Assembly: GCA_016720655.1 (NCBI GenBank)
Contig: JADKKE010000017.1
Location: forward strand, 1 to 64,000
Source: Bacteroidota bacterium
Lineage (GTDB): Bacteria > Bacteroidota > Bacteroidia > AKYH767-A > 2013-40CM-41-45
Direction of reading: 5' to 3'
DNA: 64,000 bases
Part shown: in pieces, positions 11,902 through 21,842 of the stretch
Position numbering within the stretch: the stretch's first letter is position 1
How the letters are laid out: each line of letters starts with the position of its first letter
Translations under genes and position numbers: made by a program
The notes under the pieces: generated by a model
The model's database searches: none
What the model was told of the DNA's origin: nothing
The model's input: the letters and a program-made list of their open reading frames with translations, nothing else

Positions 11902-12920
11902 AATTTTAATTTTAAATTGACTTCAAAAGATTTTTCCTGTTTGTCTATTTTCAGTTCATGGTTGCCATTGTAAATTAATTCTATTCTTCTTTTCACATTG
12001 CTCAGGCCAATTCCGCCTTCGTTGAGAACTACTGTTTCTTTTCTGATTTCATTTGTATTGAAAACCCTAAAATGAAATTCATCTTCTTTTTTATCAAGTT
12101 CTATACTGATTTTGTTTTCCTTTCCGGAAAAGTTGCTCACATGTTTGAACGCATTTTCAACAAAGGAAATAAGTACCAATGGTGCAATCGAAAATTCTTT
12201 GACGGATTCGCTGCAATTAAAATGAACGACAACATTTTCTTCTTTTCGTAATTTCTGAAGTTCCACATAGCTTCTGAGATAAATGATTTCTTTCTCTATG
12301 AAAATTCTTTCCGCCATGCAATCGTAGAGCTGGTAACGCAGCATTTCTGAAAACTTCAATAAACTTTGCCGGGCATTGGAATTATTTTTGTCGATCTGAA
12401 AGAAAATTGTGTTGATTGAATTGAAAAGAAAATGCGGGTTGATCTGCGCTTTCAGGAAGTTTAGCTCTGCTTCCGTTTTTTCCTTTAATAACTGCTCGGA
12501 TAATTTATCGGACTCTACCCGTTTTGCCAGCATTTCAATCGTAAATCCAAAAACAGTTCCGACGATCATGATGATGTAGGAATTAAAAATCTGATAGGAG
12601 AATTTAGAGGACAGCTCCATGAAGCGATCAGAGAGTGTTCCGCTCAGAACATGGATTTGCCAATCTGCGAATTGGAAAAGTTGACTGAAGAAGACGATAC
12701 ATGCGATGAAGGAAAGTACGAAGATGAAATATTTATTTTTCAATAGAAAGCGAGGCACCAGAATTCTGTTGATGATCAACGTCGCAGTGAGAATGCAGCC
12801 AAGATCAATTACTACAAGAAGAAAAGTAGTAAGAAATCTCCCGTCTGTAGAATATGTCCAGCGATAACCAAGAATGATTAGAAAGAATGCAAGGCCGGAG
12901 AATATTTTTAGACTTTTCAC
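11898..12920 (-). CDS. LytS/YpdA-type sensor histidine kinase
   Basis: 340 residues. Four transmembrane helices fill residues 1-130 (roughly 7-20, 30-52, 63-84 and 111-130), with no extracellular sensor domain of note. A short coiled linker is followed by the His_kinase domain of the LytS class, with phospho-acceptor H163 in AQINPHFLFNSINT. The ATPase region has the N box in LISFVENAFKH and a glycine motif in EGGIGLSNVKRR. This family autophosphorylates and passes phosphate to a LytTR regulator, here the overlapping downstream gene. The ligand cannot be read from sequence. The 229-bp spacer upstream is shared with the divergent kelch gene at 13150. Confidence 0.92.
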   Translation of the reverse strand: MKSLKIFSGLAFFLIILGYRWTYSTDGRFLTTFLLVVIDLGCILTATLIINRILVPRFLLKNKYFIFVLSFIACIVFFSQLFQFADWQIHVLSGTLSDRFMELSSKFSYQIFNSYIIMIVGTVFGFTIEMLAKRVESDKLSEQLLKEKTEAELNFLKAQINPHFLFNSINTIFFQIDKNNSNARQSLLKFSEMLRYQLYDCMAERIFIEKEIIYLRSYVELQKLRKEENVVVHFNCSESVKEFSIAPLVLISFVENAFKHVSNFSGKENKISIELDKKEDEFHFRVFNTNEIRKETVVLNEGGIGLSNVKRRIELIYNGNHELKIDKQEKSFEVNLKLKL

Positions 12921-13149
12921 AAATGTTCTTTAGGCAATGATAACGAGATACCCTGTCACAGAAAAGTAATTTACACAAGAGCATCTTCATCCGGGATGTA
13001 AGGATGCAAACGCCTGACGAGAAACATTCGCTCAGCCTTTTACTGAAATCATGTTGTCTTGTTTTTTATGTCAGGAATTTCCTGCAGGTCGTGGAAAAAA
13101 TTTGACGGCTTCACTTTTGACTTCTTCTTTTATAAAAAAATGAATAGCT

Positions 13150-14349
13150 ATGAACAAGCAAACTATTATTGGGATTCTAATTGTACTCTGTACAGGAATT
13201 AATTTTTATTCAAGCGCACAATGGGTAGCGAAAAATTCTATTCCCGGAGTAGCTGCACAACGCGATGGTGCGGTTTCCTGGGTGATCGGATCAAAATGTT
13301 ATGTGGTCGGAGGGAATGGCCATGATGATTTGATGGAATACGATCCGGCAAATGATCATTGGACTGCCCGGGCTTCAATTCCACAAGGCATCACAATGTT
13401 TGGAATGGGCTTTGTTTGCAATGGCAAAGGATATCTCTGCGGAGGGAATGGTCCGAATTTTACCTATTATCAATCACTCTGGGAATACGATCCGGATTTT
13501 AATCAATGGACCCCACGGAAAGATTTCCCTGCCGGAAAGCGTGCTTCAGGATGTGCTTTTTCTATTGGTGACAAAGGGTATGTAGGCTGTGGTGACGACA
13601 GTACTTATATTTATTCGGATTTTTATAAGTACGACCCTTTGACGGATGATTGGTATCCCATGCCGGCATTTGCCGGTGGATACCGGTCTTTCCCATATGC
13701 GTTTTCAATCGGAGATAAAGGATTTATTGGTGGAGGCTGGCAACTCACTGAGCTGAATGATTTGTGGCAGTATGATACTTTGTCGAATGCCTGGATCCAA
13801 AGATCGTCACTTCCGGGTGATCCGAGAGAATGTGCAGCTTCATTTTCTTCCGGTGAATATGGCTATGTCGGACTCGGGCAAGCCGGTTTTTCAACAACCT
13901 TCGATGATATGTATAAGTTTGATCCAATCGGAAACTCCTGGAGCCCTTTGCCTGTTTTTGCCGTCGGGGGAAGAGCGTGGCCAACGGGTTTCGCATACGG
14001 CAGCAGTATTTACATCACCACCGGTTGGGACTTCAGTACATTTTATAATGACTTGTATCAACTGGATTTTTCGACAGGGATAAATTCAGATCCTGAAAGT
14101 TCCGCGTACTTCAATGCATACTTCAGGCAGGGAAAAATTGTTGTCGACTACAAAAATAAGAACAATGAACCTGCGCAGATTTCACTTATCGATATGCAAG
14201 GCAGAATAGTGAAAACGATTCATTCGAAAAATGAAGGAAATGATGCGCAGCAAATATTTCTGGAGACCGAAGGAATTAATTCCGGAATATACATTCTGAA
14301 TTTTCAAATGGGAAATACAAACGCAACATGTAAGTTGAGTGTCTATTAA
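13150..14349 (+). CDS. Kelch-repeat secreted protein with T9SS type A tail
   Basis: 399 residues. The signal peptide MNKQTIIGILIVLCTGINFYSSAQ precedes a six-bladed kelch propeller (about 25-310) with units such as LMEYDPANDHWT, SLWEYDPDFNQWTPR and DLWQYDTLSNAW alternating with FSIGDKGYVG.G. The tail (ISLIDMQGRIVKTI ... GINSGIYILNFQ) is a T9SS type A sorting domain, so it is predicted to be exported through the outer membrane and held at the surface. The blade consensus is very close to that of the proteins at 5588, 39782 and 51666, suggesting one expanded local family. A strong bidirectional hairpin follows at 14408-14448. The binding target is unknown. Confidence 0.88.
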   Translation: MNKQTIIGILIVLCTGINFYSSAQWVAKNSIPGVAAQRDGAVSWVIGSKCYVVGGNGHDDLMEYDPANDHWTARASIPQGITMFGMGFVCNGKGYLCGGNGPNFTYYQSLWEYDPDFNQWTPRKDFPAGKRASGCAFSIGDKGYVGCGDDSTYIYSDFYKYDPLTDDWYPMPAFAGGYRSFPYAFSIGDKGFIGGGWQLTELNDLWQYDTLSNAWIQRSSLPGDPRECAASFSSGEYGYVGLGQAGFSTTFDDMYKFDPIGNSWSPLPVFAVGGRAWPTGFAYGSSIYITTGWDFSTFYNDLYQLDFSTGINSDPESSAYFNAYFRQGKIVVDYKNKNNEPAQISLIDMQGRIVKTIHSKNEGNDAQQIFLETEGINSGIYILNFQMGNTNATCKLSVY

Positions 14350-14407
14350 AAAAATCCAGATCAAAAGGATTGAACTTAATCTCGATACTCAGGAAAAACT
14401 ATTCATT

Positions 14408-14454
14408 CATTTTCCCGGATTTGATTTTGAATCAAGTCCGGGAAAATGTTTTTT
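14408..14454. terminator. Bidirectional intrinsic terminator
   Basis: Arms 14408-14426 and 14430-14448 pair over 19 bp with one G-U-compatible mismatch and a 3-base loop. The stem is flanked by T-rich sequence at 14449-14454 and an A-rich stretch upstream. It lies between the convergent kelch gene and the lipoprotein gene and can serve both. Confidence 0.85.
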
Positions 14455-14962
14455 ATTTCTTCAAAGGTGCTCCAACAGCGATAGCACAATCGTGTCCTGG
14501 TTGTCCGTGTGGTGGATTCATTCCGGGTGCAGTGGGACCTGACGCCGGTGCAGTAGTTTGCATTTGAGGTTGACTCGGGTTTACGGCGGGCATTGTGATT
14601 GTTTGCGGAGAACTACCATTTGGAACATCCGGTGTTACATTCGGATTTTGTCCCGGAGGTGAACTGAGCGGTGCACCAACTGCTATGTCACAACGGTGAC
14701 CGGGTTGGCCATGTGCAGGATTCATTCCGGTCGCTGCTTGAGCAGACGCTGGAACAGCTGCAGGTTGGGTGTTTGGAATTTGAGCTTCCGGGCCAGTCAC
14801 AGGTTGTTGACTATTTTCCTGGATGCCTGTATTATTTGGAACCGAAGTGGTTGTATCTACAGTTGTAGTTGAAGATTCATTGGTGTTTTGCTTTTTCTCC
14901 TCATTGCATGCTTGAAGCGCAACGAATCCCAAAACACTCATTACTAACAAAGCTTTTTTCAT
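14453..14962 (-). CDS. Proline-rich lipoprotein with twin HGQPGH motifs
   Basis: 169 residues. A lipoprotein signal (MKKALLVMSVLGFVALQAC, lipid-modified C19) is followed by a low-complexity T/N/P/Q-rich linker. Two copies of a compact motif stand out: GMNPAHGQPGHRCDIAVGAPL at about 95-115 and GMNPPHGQPGHDCAIAVGAPL at the extreme C-terminus. Each has two His and one Cys. I have the impression that similar HGQPGHRCDI-type tails occur in other Bacteroidota proteins, but I know no function. Metal binding through His/Cys is possible but unproven. It is expected in the periplasm or outer membrane and appears monocistronic. Confidence 0.75.
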   Translation of the reverse strand: MKKALLVMSVLGFVALQACNEEKKQNTNESSTTTVDTTTSVPNNTGIQENSQQPVTGPEAQIPNTQPAAVPASAQAATGMNPAHGQPGHRCDIAVGAPLSSPPGQNPNVTPDVPNGSSPQTITMPAVNPSQPQMQTTAPASGPTAPGMNPPHGQPGHDCAIAVGAPLKK

Positions 14963-15110
14963 TTTGTTGATTTTAGATTTTTACTACCCAATTCTATTGT
15001 TTTGTAATATCGGGATTATTCCGGGAATTGAGATACTATTTTATAAAAGTATAATCCAAGTCTAAGGGGCGGAAACCAATCGGAATTCTGCTTTTTTTAT
15101 TTTCAAATTG

Positions 15111-16618
15111 TCATTCATGAATTACTACAAATTTTTTTCTATATACAATTCCGTCCGCATTTTGAATAACCAGCAAATAAACTCCTGTCTCAAGATTTTT
15201 TACTGCAATAGAAGTAGAATTGGTAGAACTTAAACTTGAAAAACAGAGCCTTCCGGATTGATCAAAAATATTCAGTGAACAATTGTTTAACTGCTCTGAT
15301 TTTAATTTGATGTTTATAAAATTGTTGGCAGGATTAGGGTACACAGAAAGCTCAGCCTCTTTTTCAACCGATGAAAGACCTACGTAATTACAACCGTCTT
15401 CAGTGGTGAATGAATACTGAAAATAATCCGGTAAAAAAGTGGATGGTGCGATCTGAATTGAATCGGCAATTAAAAGTCCTGATTCGCTGATTCGAAAAGG
15501 TTCATTTGTTAGAATATAATTCAAATTAGTGTCAGGTGATTCGAAACATGGAGCATGTCCGGATGGATCAGTTCTCAATATGCAAGTGGTATACGGATTT
15601 GAGCGTAGCCAACCTGGCATTGCAAGCGGACCCATGGAATTGTAATCAAATATATAATCAGTAAGGATTGGAAGAAAATATGATTGTAAAGCAGCCCCTG
15701 AAGTATCAATTGGAATCATACGTCCGCCGCGACCAAACAAGATTAACGAATCACTTTCTGTCTTCACAAGAGCCATTAATTCAGTCATGTTATGTTCAAT
15801 TCGTTTTACCCAAATAATATTTCCTGTTGCCAGATCAATTTTGGAAAGAATATAATCCAGAGGCACCATTGATGAACTGTAATAGCCAAAGGTGTACAAG
15901 AAGCCATCCTTTTCTTGAATAGATTCTATACTGCTTTGACTACTATCCAGAATTATTAAGCGTGACCAAATTGTTGAGAGATTTGTATCGCAAAGCATAA
16001 CCCAGGAACAATGGAAATTTGAAGGTTGATGGGATGCTGCTCCAAACATTATAATTTGTTGTGAGCTCGTTTTGTGAATTTTAATTACTCCAAGAGTGGT
16101 GTCATTGAAAGTGTTTAGTTGCGCAGATTGGATTATATTCAAGGATGTATCGGCTATTGCTATGAAATCTTGAATGTTTTTTGAACCAGCAATCAGAAAC
16201 CTGGAACTGCTCAAATTTTGGAGATTATGAACCCATACTGTTGTTGAAAATTGATATGCATTCATGAAATTGCCTACAGAATCAATTCTCAATAGCCGAT
16301 GTCCAGGGTTTATTGTAATCAGAAATTGTTTAAAGGGCAACTCCACAACTTCAGTTGTAGACATGTTTATGGAGTTTTCCGAATACCTGGAAATTTTATT
16401 CCACAGAATATTTCCGGTTGAATCTAATAACGCAAAACCAAGTTGATTTGAATCAGAAACAAAAGCATAAAAAACTCATGCTCTTTGGTTTGTAAAAGTG
16501 CTCTGTGAGCATGGATGGATCCGGAGCTTAATTCTGCTTTGAACAAAACGCCTTGGGCAGCACTTTGGAAAAATCCAAGATAGCAGCAAAGACATATTAG
16601 TACAAGAATCTTTTTCAT
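15111..16618 (-). CDS. T9SS type A surface protein, tandem paralogue 2 (one frameshift)
   Basis: The signal peptide MKKILVLICLCCYLGFFQSAAQ is followed by a region of about 400 residues with recurring W-containing strands (FHCSWVMLCDTNLSTIWSRL, NIIWVKRIEHNMTELMALVK), probably a beta-propeller of the PQQ/WD type, though I cannot assign a named domain. The C-terminus (YVGLSSVEKEAELSVYPNPA ... ETGVYLLVIQNADG) is a T9SS type A sorting domain. The frame is broken in the T6 run (plus-strand A6, 16469-16474): 16618-16424 carries the N-terminus and 16364-15111 the rest. Adding one base restores FFYAFVSDSNQLGF, identical to the sister gene at 16682-18201. Repaired length is about 502 residues. The two genes lie head to tail about 60 bp apart and clearly arose by duplication. 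Confidence 0.8.
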
Positions 16619-16681
16619 TCTAAAAAGTACTTAATAAATAGGTAAGAAAAACCGATGAATTTTCTTTAACAAAATATGTAG

Positions 16682-18201
16682 TCAATGATGGATCACAACT
16701 AATTTTTCCCTGTAGATTTTTCCTTCATCATTTTCTAAAATTAGAAAATATATTCCCGATTCGAGATTTTTTGTAGAAACAGAAATTGCTTGAGAATTAC
16801 TTGCATACATATCCCATAAACAAAGTCTTCCCGATCGGTCAAAAATCTTGAGCGAACAATTTCCTGAAGATGATTTGAGTCTGATAGTAATTATATTCTC
16901 CGCAGGATTTGGATAAACTGATAGTTCAGCTTCCTTTTCAATGGATGAAAGTCCAACATAATTACATCCATCCTCGGTTGTAAATGAATATTGAAAAAAG
17001 TCTGGCAATAGTTGAGTTGGAATAATATTAATAGTGTCAGCTATTAAAGTAGCTGAAAAATTCATTGATGTGAATGGTTCATTGTTTACAACTGAAATAT
17101 AATTTGAATCCGGCACTTCAAAACAAGGAAGATGGCCGGTTGGATCTGTTCGAACGATACATTTTGTAGTAAAGTTTGAACGCAAGTTTCCGGGAAATAC
17201 CAACCCGCCCATGGAATTAAAATCATAAATATAATCTGTGTAGACAGGAAGAGCGAAAGGTTGTGATAGTACTCCACTACTATCTACTGACATCATATGT
17301 CCGCCACGAAAGAATACAAGCAAGGAATCGCTTTGTGTTTTTACTAACCACATCATCTCGCCCGCATTTCGCTGAAAACGTTTTACCCAATTTACATTTC
17401 CGGTAGTGAGATTAATTTTGGAAATAATATTATCTCCACTACTGGTTTGCTCACACCAAGCTAAGGTGTAGATAAAGTTATCCCTTATTTGGATTGAATG
17501 GAGCCAGCTGTTGCTGCAATTTACATTGATAAGGCGTGTCCAAATTGTTGAAAAATTCATATCGCACAGCATAAGCCAGGAAGCATGATATCCGGTTGGT
17601 GAATAACTGGCAGCACCATGAATTAAAATTTGACCGGAATTCAAATAGACCGCATTTTGAATGCTCAGTAGAGTGTCACTTAGTGAGTCCAGATGGTACG
17701 AATGAATAATGTTGAGTGATGTGTCTGCTACAGCTATAAATTCACCTGAATTTGTAACGTATTGTATCAATACATTTGAGTCATTGAAAACTTGAAGTGT
17801 ATGAATCCAGATATTTGAGGGATCGGTGAAAATTTGTATGCATTCATATAATTTCCAACTGAATCAATTCGCAATAAATTATGATGGGAGTTTGCTGTTA
17901 ATAAAAACTGTTTACCCGGAAGCTCTACAGCTGGGGAAATATCCATATTCCCAGCATTTTCAACATACCGTGAAACTCTATTCCAAAGAAAATTTCCAGA
18001 TGAATCCAGTAATGCAAACCCAAGTTGATTCGAGTCTGATACAAAAGCATAAAAAAAGCCGTTGTCTTTTGTTTGTAAAAGCGCTCTATCGCCGCGGATT
18101 AATCCGGAACTTATTTCCGCTTTGAATAAAGCATTTTGAGCAAAAATGTTTACATCGAATAAACAAAAAAGCAGACTCAGCAGGAATATTCTTTTTTTCA
18201 T
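16682..18201 (-). CDS. T9SS type A surface protein, tandem paralogue 1 (one frameshift)
   Basis: The start is the ATG at 18199-18201 (MKKRIFLLSL...), giving a signal peptide ending in IFAQ. Architecture matches the gene at 15111-16618 throughout: the ALLQTKDNGFFYAFVSDSNQ opening, WLMLCDMNFSTIWTRL and NVNWVKRFQRNAGEMMWLVK strands, and a YVGLSSIEKEAELSVYPNPA type A sorting tail ending VVIHH. A missing base near 17822-17831 breaks the frame (18207-17767, then 17770-16682). Restoring it gives STDPSNIWIHTLQVF, which aligns with the sister. Repaired length is about 506 residues. Function unknown. The 222-bp spacer upstream is divergent with the BNR protein at 18424. Confidence 0.8.
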
Positions 18202-18423
18202 TTGCAAAAATGATCAATAAATGTACCCAATAAATTACTTGATAAATCGGAAATGTGGTGAATCAATTGAATTTTGATGTGAAATTGATTTCAAAAGGAA
18301 GTTAGATGTATTTTGAAATGGATTTCTTAAAAAGAGTTAAGAACGACTTCGTTTTCAGAAATCTTCAGGAGAATCCAAAAAAATGATTCATCTTTAGTCC
18401 GATCAAAAAAATCATACATCTGA

Positions 18424-21400
18424 ATGAAACAGCTCTACTTAATTGTCCTGGGTATTGGAATCGTATTCTCTGCCTTTTCGCAGACTCAAAAAAAGACCGA
18501 ATCATCCTCTCAAAAAAGCGACTCCTGGAAATCAGGGACCTTCAATGGTCTCAAGTTCCGCAGTATCGGGCCTGCTGTGACTTCCGGGCGTGTGGTCGAT
18601 TTTGCTGTTAATCCCGCCAACCCTAAAACCTATTTCGTTGCTGCAGCATGCGGTGGTGTATGGAAAACAGAAAACGCAGGAATTACCTATGAGCCTGTGT
18701 TCGATGGAGAAGGGTCTTATTCTATAGGTTGTGTAGAAATCGATCCGACAAATCCGAATGTAATCTGGGTCGGTAGTGGAGAAAATAACAACCAACGTAG
18801 CGTTGCTTACGGTGATGGTGTTTACAAATCTGAAGATGGAGGGAAATCCTGGAATAATGTGGGTTTGAAAACTTCCGAACACATCGGAATGATAGCCATT
18901 GACCCTTCGAATTCCAATATTGTTTATGTCGCTGCTTATGGTCCTTTGTGGAGCGCCGGTGGAGAACGGGGAATTTACAAAACCACCGATGGAGGGAAAT
19001 CATGGAAGCGGATATTTTATGTAAGCGAGAACACCGGATTCAATGAGATCCATCTTGACCCACGGAATTCAAATGTCTTGTATGCAACATCCCATCAGCG
19101 AAGAAGGCAGGTGTATACCTACATCAATGGCGGACCGGAATCAAATATTTTTAAAAGTACAGATGGCGGTATGAACTGGGATACATTGTCTAACGGACTG
19201 CCAAAGGATGTAGACAAAGGCCGCATTGGACTTTCTATTTCTCCTGCAAATCCCGATTATATCTATGCAATTATTGAAGCCGGAGATAAAAAAGGAGGAG
19301 TTTATCGTTCCACAGATCGTGGTGCAAGCTGGGAAAAACGTTGTGATAACACGACATCAGGAAATTATTATCAGGAAATATTCTGCGATCCGAAGGATGT
19401 TGAAAAAGTATATTATGTTGACTTTTGGGTAATGGTTTCTACCAATGGTGGAAAATCATTTGAAAAAATTGGAGAAAAATACAAGCACGTCGACAATCAT
19501 GCATTGTGGATCAATCCGGCAGATCCCAATCAATTGATGGTTGGTTGTGATGGTGGAATTTACAATACAAATGATGCCGGTGCCAATTGGGAATTCAGAT
19601 CCAATCTTCCTGTCACACAATTTTATAAAGTTTCTACCGACAATGCTGTTCCGTTTTACAATGTCTTTGGAGGAACACAAGACAACAATTCTCTCGTCGG
19701 GCCCTCACGCACAATTAGTTCAAACGGGATTACCAATTCAGACTGGAAAATAACCCTCGAAGGAGATGGTTTCGAAACACAGGTGGATCCGGAGAATCCG
19801 GATATTGTTTATCCGCAGGCTCAATATGGTGGAATCGCCCGATACGACAAGAAAAGTGGTGAAGTTGTAGACATCAAACCCATAGAAGGGGAAGGCGAAC
19901 CGGCATTTCGTTGGAATTGGGATTCGCCTTTGCTGATCTCTTCACATAAACACACACGCCTTTATTTCGCTGCGAACAAACTTTTCAAAAGTGATGATAT
20001 GGGCAATACATGGCAAACTATCAGTGGTGATTTATCGCGTCAAATTGATCGCAACAAATTGCCTGTCATGGGAAAAGTCTGGGGTATGGATGCCTTGTCA
20101 AAAAACGGATCCACCGACATCTATGGAAACATTGTCTCTATCGCGGAATCTAAATTTGATGAGAATCACCTTGTCATTGGAACGGATGACGGACTCATTC
20201 AGGTGACGAAAGACGGAGGAAAAAACTGGACGAAAATTGATAATATCCCGGGAGTTCCGGAGCGTACTTATGTGAATCAGATCATCGCATCGCAACACGA
20301 CAAAGGTGTTTTCTATGCAACCTTCAATCATCACCGCTATGGTAATTTCAAGCCTTTTGTATTCAAAAGTAAAGACGGCGGAATGTCATGGTCTCCGATC
20401 CAGGGAAATCTACCTGAGCGAGGCAGTGTCTATTCAATTGCCGAAGATCATGTGAATCCTGATTTGCTTTTCGCGGGAACGGAGTTCGGTATATTTTTTA
20501 CCAATGATGGAGGCGTGCAATGGACACAATTGAAAAGTGGTCTGCCTACAATTGCAATTCGGGATATCGAAATTCAGAAAAGAGAAAATGATTTGGTGCT
20601 CGCATCTTTTGGCCGCGGTTTTTATATTCTTGATGATTACACGCCTTTGCGGACAATCACCAAAGCGGATTTGACGAAAGAGGCATGGATTGCACCCATC
20701 AAGGATTCGTGGATGTTTAATGAGTCCCGTTCCTGGGGAGCTCCGTTAAAAGGATTTCAGGGAGAAAGTTTTTTCTCTGTTCCAAATCCGAAAGTAGGAG
20801 CTGTGTTCACGTATTATTTGAAGGATGATTTGAAAACGATGAAAGAGAAACGTAAGGAATTGGAAAAAGAAAAAATCAAAGCAAGTCAGCCTCTTACTTA
20901 TCCTTCTGCTGATTCCATTCGTCTGGAAGACAATTATCCGGATCCATACCTCTTGTTTACTGTTAGCGATGAAGGAGGAAATGTGATCAGGAAATTGAAA
21001 GCTCCTGCGAAAAAAGGAATGAGCAGAATTGTGTGGGATTTCAGGTACAATTCTCCCGGACTAATTAACTTCAATACACCGGATCCTTCAAACCCCTATG
21101 ATGTACCGGAAATAGGCTATGCTGCAATGCCCGGTAAATACAAAGTTTCACTGAGTAAATTTGAGGATGGTAAATTATCAGAGCTTGTTTCACCACAGTC
21201 CTTTACAGTAAAATCACTGAATGCAGCGACGCTTCCGGCTACAGATAAAAAGGCATTCGATGATTTTTGCAGGAAGGTAAGTGAGATACGCAGGGCTACA
21301 GCCGCAGCGGATGCTTACCGTGGAGAACTTCAGGGTAAAATGAAATTCATCAAACAAGCGATCATTGAAACGCCTGCTCAAGTATCCACTGAAATTGCAT

Positions 21401-21717
21401 CGGTGAAGGATATCGAAAAGCGCCTGGCAGAAATAAACCTTCAACTCAATGGCGATGCAAGTCTGGCACGCAGAGAATTTGAAACACCTCCTTCCATCAG
21501 TTCACGGATTTCCTCCATTGAAAGCACAATGTGGAGTGTAAGCTCTGCACCAACGCAAACGTTTCTTCGTTCTTACGAAACAGCCGGAAAACAATTCGCT
21601 AAAGTGTTGGATGAACTCAAGAAACTGGATACAGATGTACGGAAGCTGGAGGATATGTTAGAGATGAATAAAGCGCCGTATACACCGGGAAGGATTCCGG
21701 AATGGAAGATGAATTGA
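18424..21717 (+). CDS. VPS10/BNR-repeat (Asp-box) secreted protein
   Basis: 1097 residues, intact. The signal peptide MKQLYLIVLGIGIVFSAFSQ precedes two stacked beta-propeller-like regions (about 40-740) built from Asp-box turns such as KSEDGGKSWNN, KTTDGGKSWKR, KSTDGGMNWDT, STDRGASWEK, NTNDAGANWEF, VTKDGGKNWTK and KSKDGGMSWSP. A beta-sandwich-like C-terminal part and an alpha-helical segment (about 950-1090) follow. This is the large protein type commonly labelled glycosyl hydrolase or VPS10-domain protein. Sialidase-type catalytic residues are not evident, so enzymatic activity should not be assumed. It lacks a T9SS tail, so it may stay periplasmic or be released. Downstream lies the exosortase gene, 125 bp away on the same strand. 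Confidence 0.85.
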   Translation: MKQLYLIVLGIGIVFSAFSQTQKKTESSSQKSDSWKSGTFNGLKFRSIGPAVTSGRVVDFAVNPANPKTYFVAAACGGVWKTENAGITYEPVFDGEGSYSIGCVEIDPTNPNVIWVGSGENNNQRSVAYGDGVYKSEDGGKSWNNVGLKTSEHIGMIAIDPSNSNIVYVAAYGPLWSAGGERGIYKTTDGGKSWKRIFYVSENTGFNEIHLDPRNSNVLYATSHQRRRQVYTYINGGPESNIFKSTDGGMNWDTLSNGLPKDVDKGRIGLSISPANPDYIYAIIEAGDKKGGVYRSTDRGASWEKRCDNTTSGNYYQEIFCDPKDVEKVYYVDFWVMVSTNGGKSFEKIGEKYKHVDNHALWINPADPNQLMVGCDGGIYNTNDAGANWEFRSNLPVTQFYKVSTDNAVPFYNVFGGTQDNNSLVGPSRTISSNGITNSDWKITLEGDGFETQVDPENPDIVYPQAQYGGIARYDKKSGEVVDIKPIEGEGEPAFRWNWDSPLLISSHKHTRLYFAANKLFKSDDMGNTWQTISGDLSRQIDRNKLPVMGKVWGMDALSKNGSTDIYGNIVSIAESKFDENHLVIGTDDGLIQVTKDGGKNWTKIDNIPGVPERTYVNQIIASQHDKGVFYATFNHHRYGNFKPFVFKSKDGGMSWSPIQGNLPERGSVYSIAEDHVNPDLLFAGTEFGIFFTNDGGVQWTQLKSGLPTIAIRDIEIQKRENDLVLASFGRGFYILDDYTPLRTITKADLTKEAWIAPIKDSWMFNESRSWGAPLKGFQGESFFSVPNPKVGAVFTYYLKDDLKTMKEKRKELEKEKIKASQPLTYPSADSIRLEDNYPDPYLLFTVSDEGGNVIRKLKAPAKKGMSRIVWDFRYNSPGLINFNTPDPSNPYDVPEIGYAAMPGKYKVSLSKFEDGKLSELVSPQSFTVKSLNAATLPATDKKAFDDFCRKVSEIRRATAAADAYRGELQGKMKFIKQAIIETPAQVSTEIASVKDIEKRLAEINLQLNGDASLARREFETPPSISSRISSIESTMWSVSSAPTQTFLRSYETAGKQFAKVLDELKKLDTDVRKLEDMLEMNKAPYTPGRIPEWKMN

Positions 21718-21842
21718 TTAGCGACATGTTGGGTTTCTGACCAGGAATTAGCTGGAATTTCTTCGGGGAATCCGGCTAAGAATCCTGCATTGTGAGAAAT
21801 GTTTTTTTGCAGGAATCAAACAATTCCTTAGGTTTACCTGTG

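Noticed and set aside
18424..21717. Sialidase or glycosyl hydrolase activity for the Asp-box protein
   Set aside because: Asp-box turns are structural; the arginine triad and catalytic tyrosine of sialidases are not apparent.
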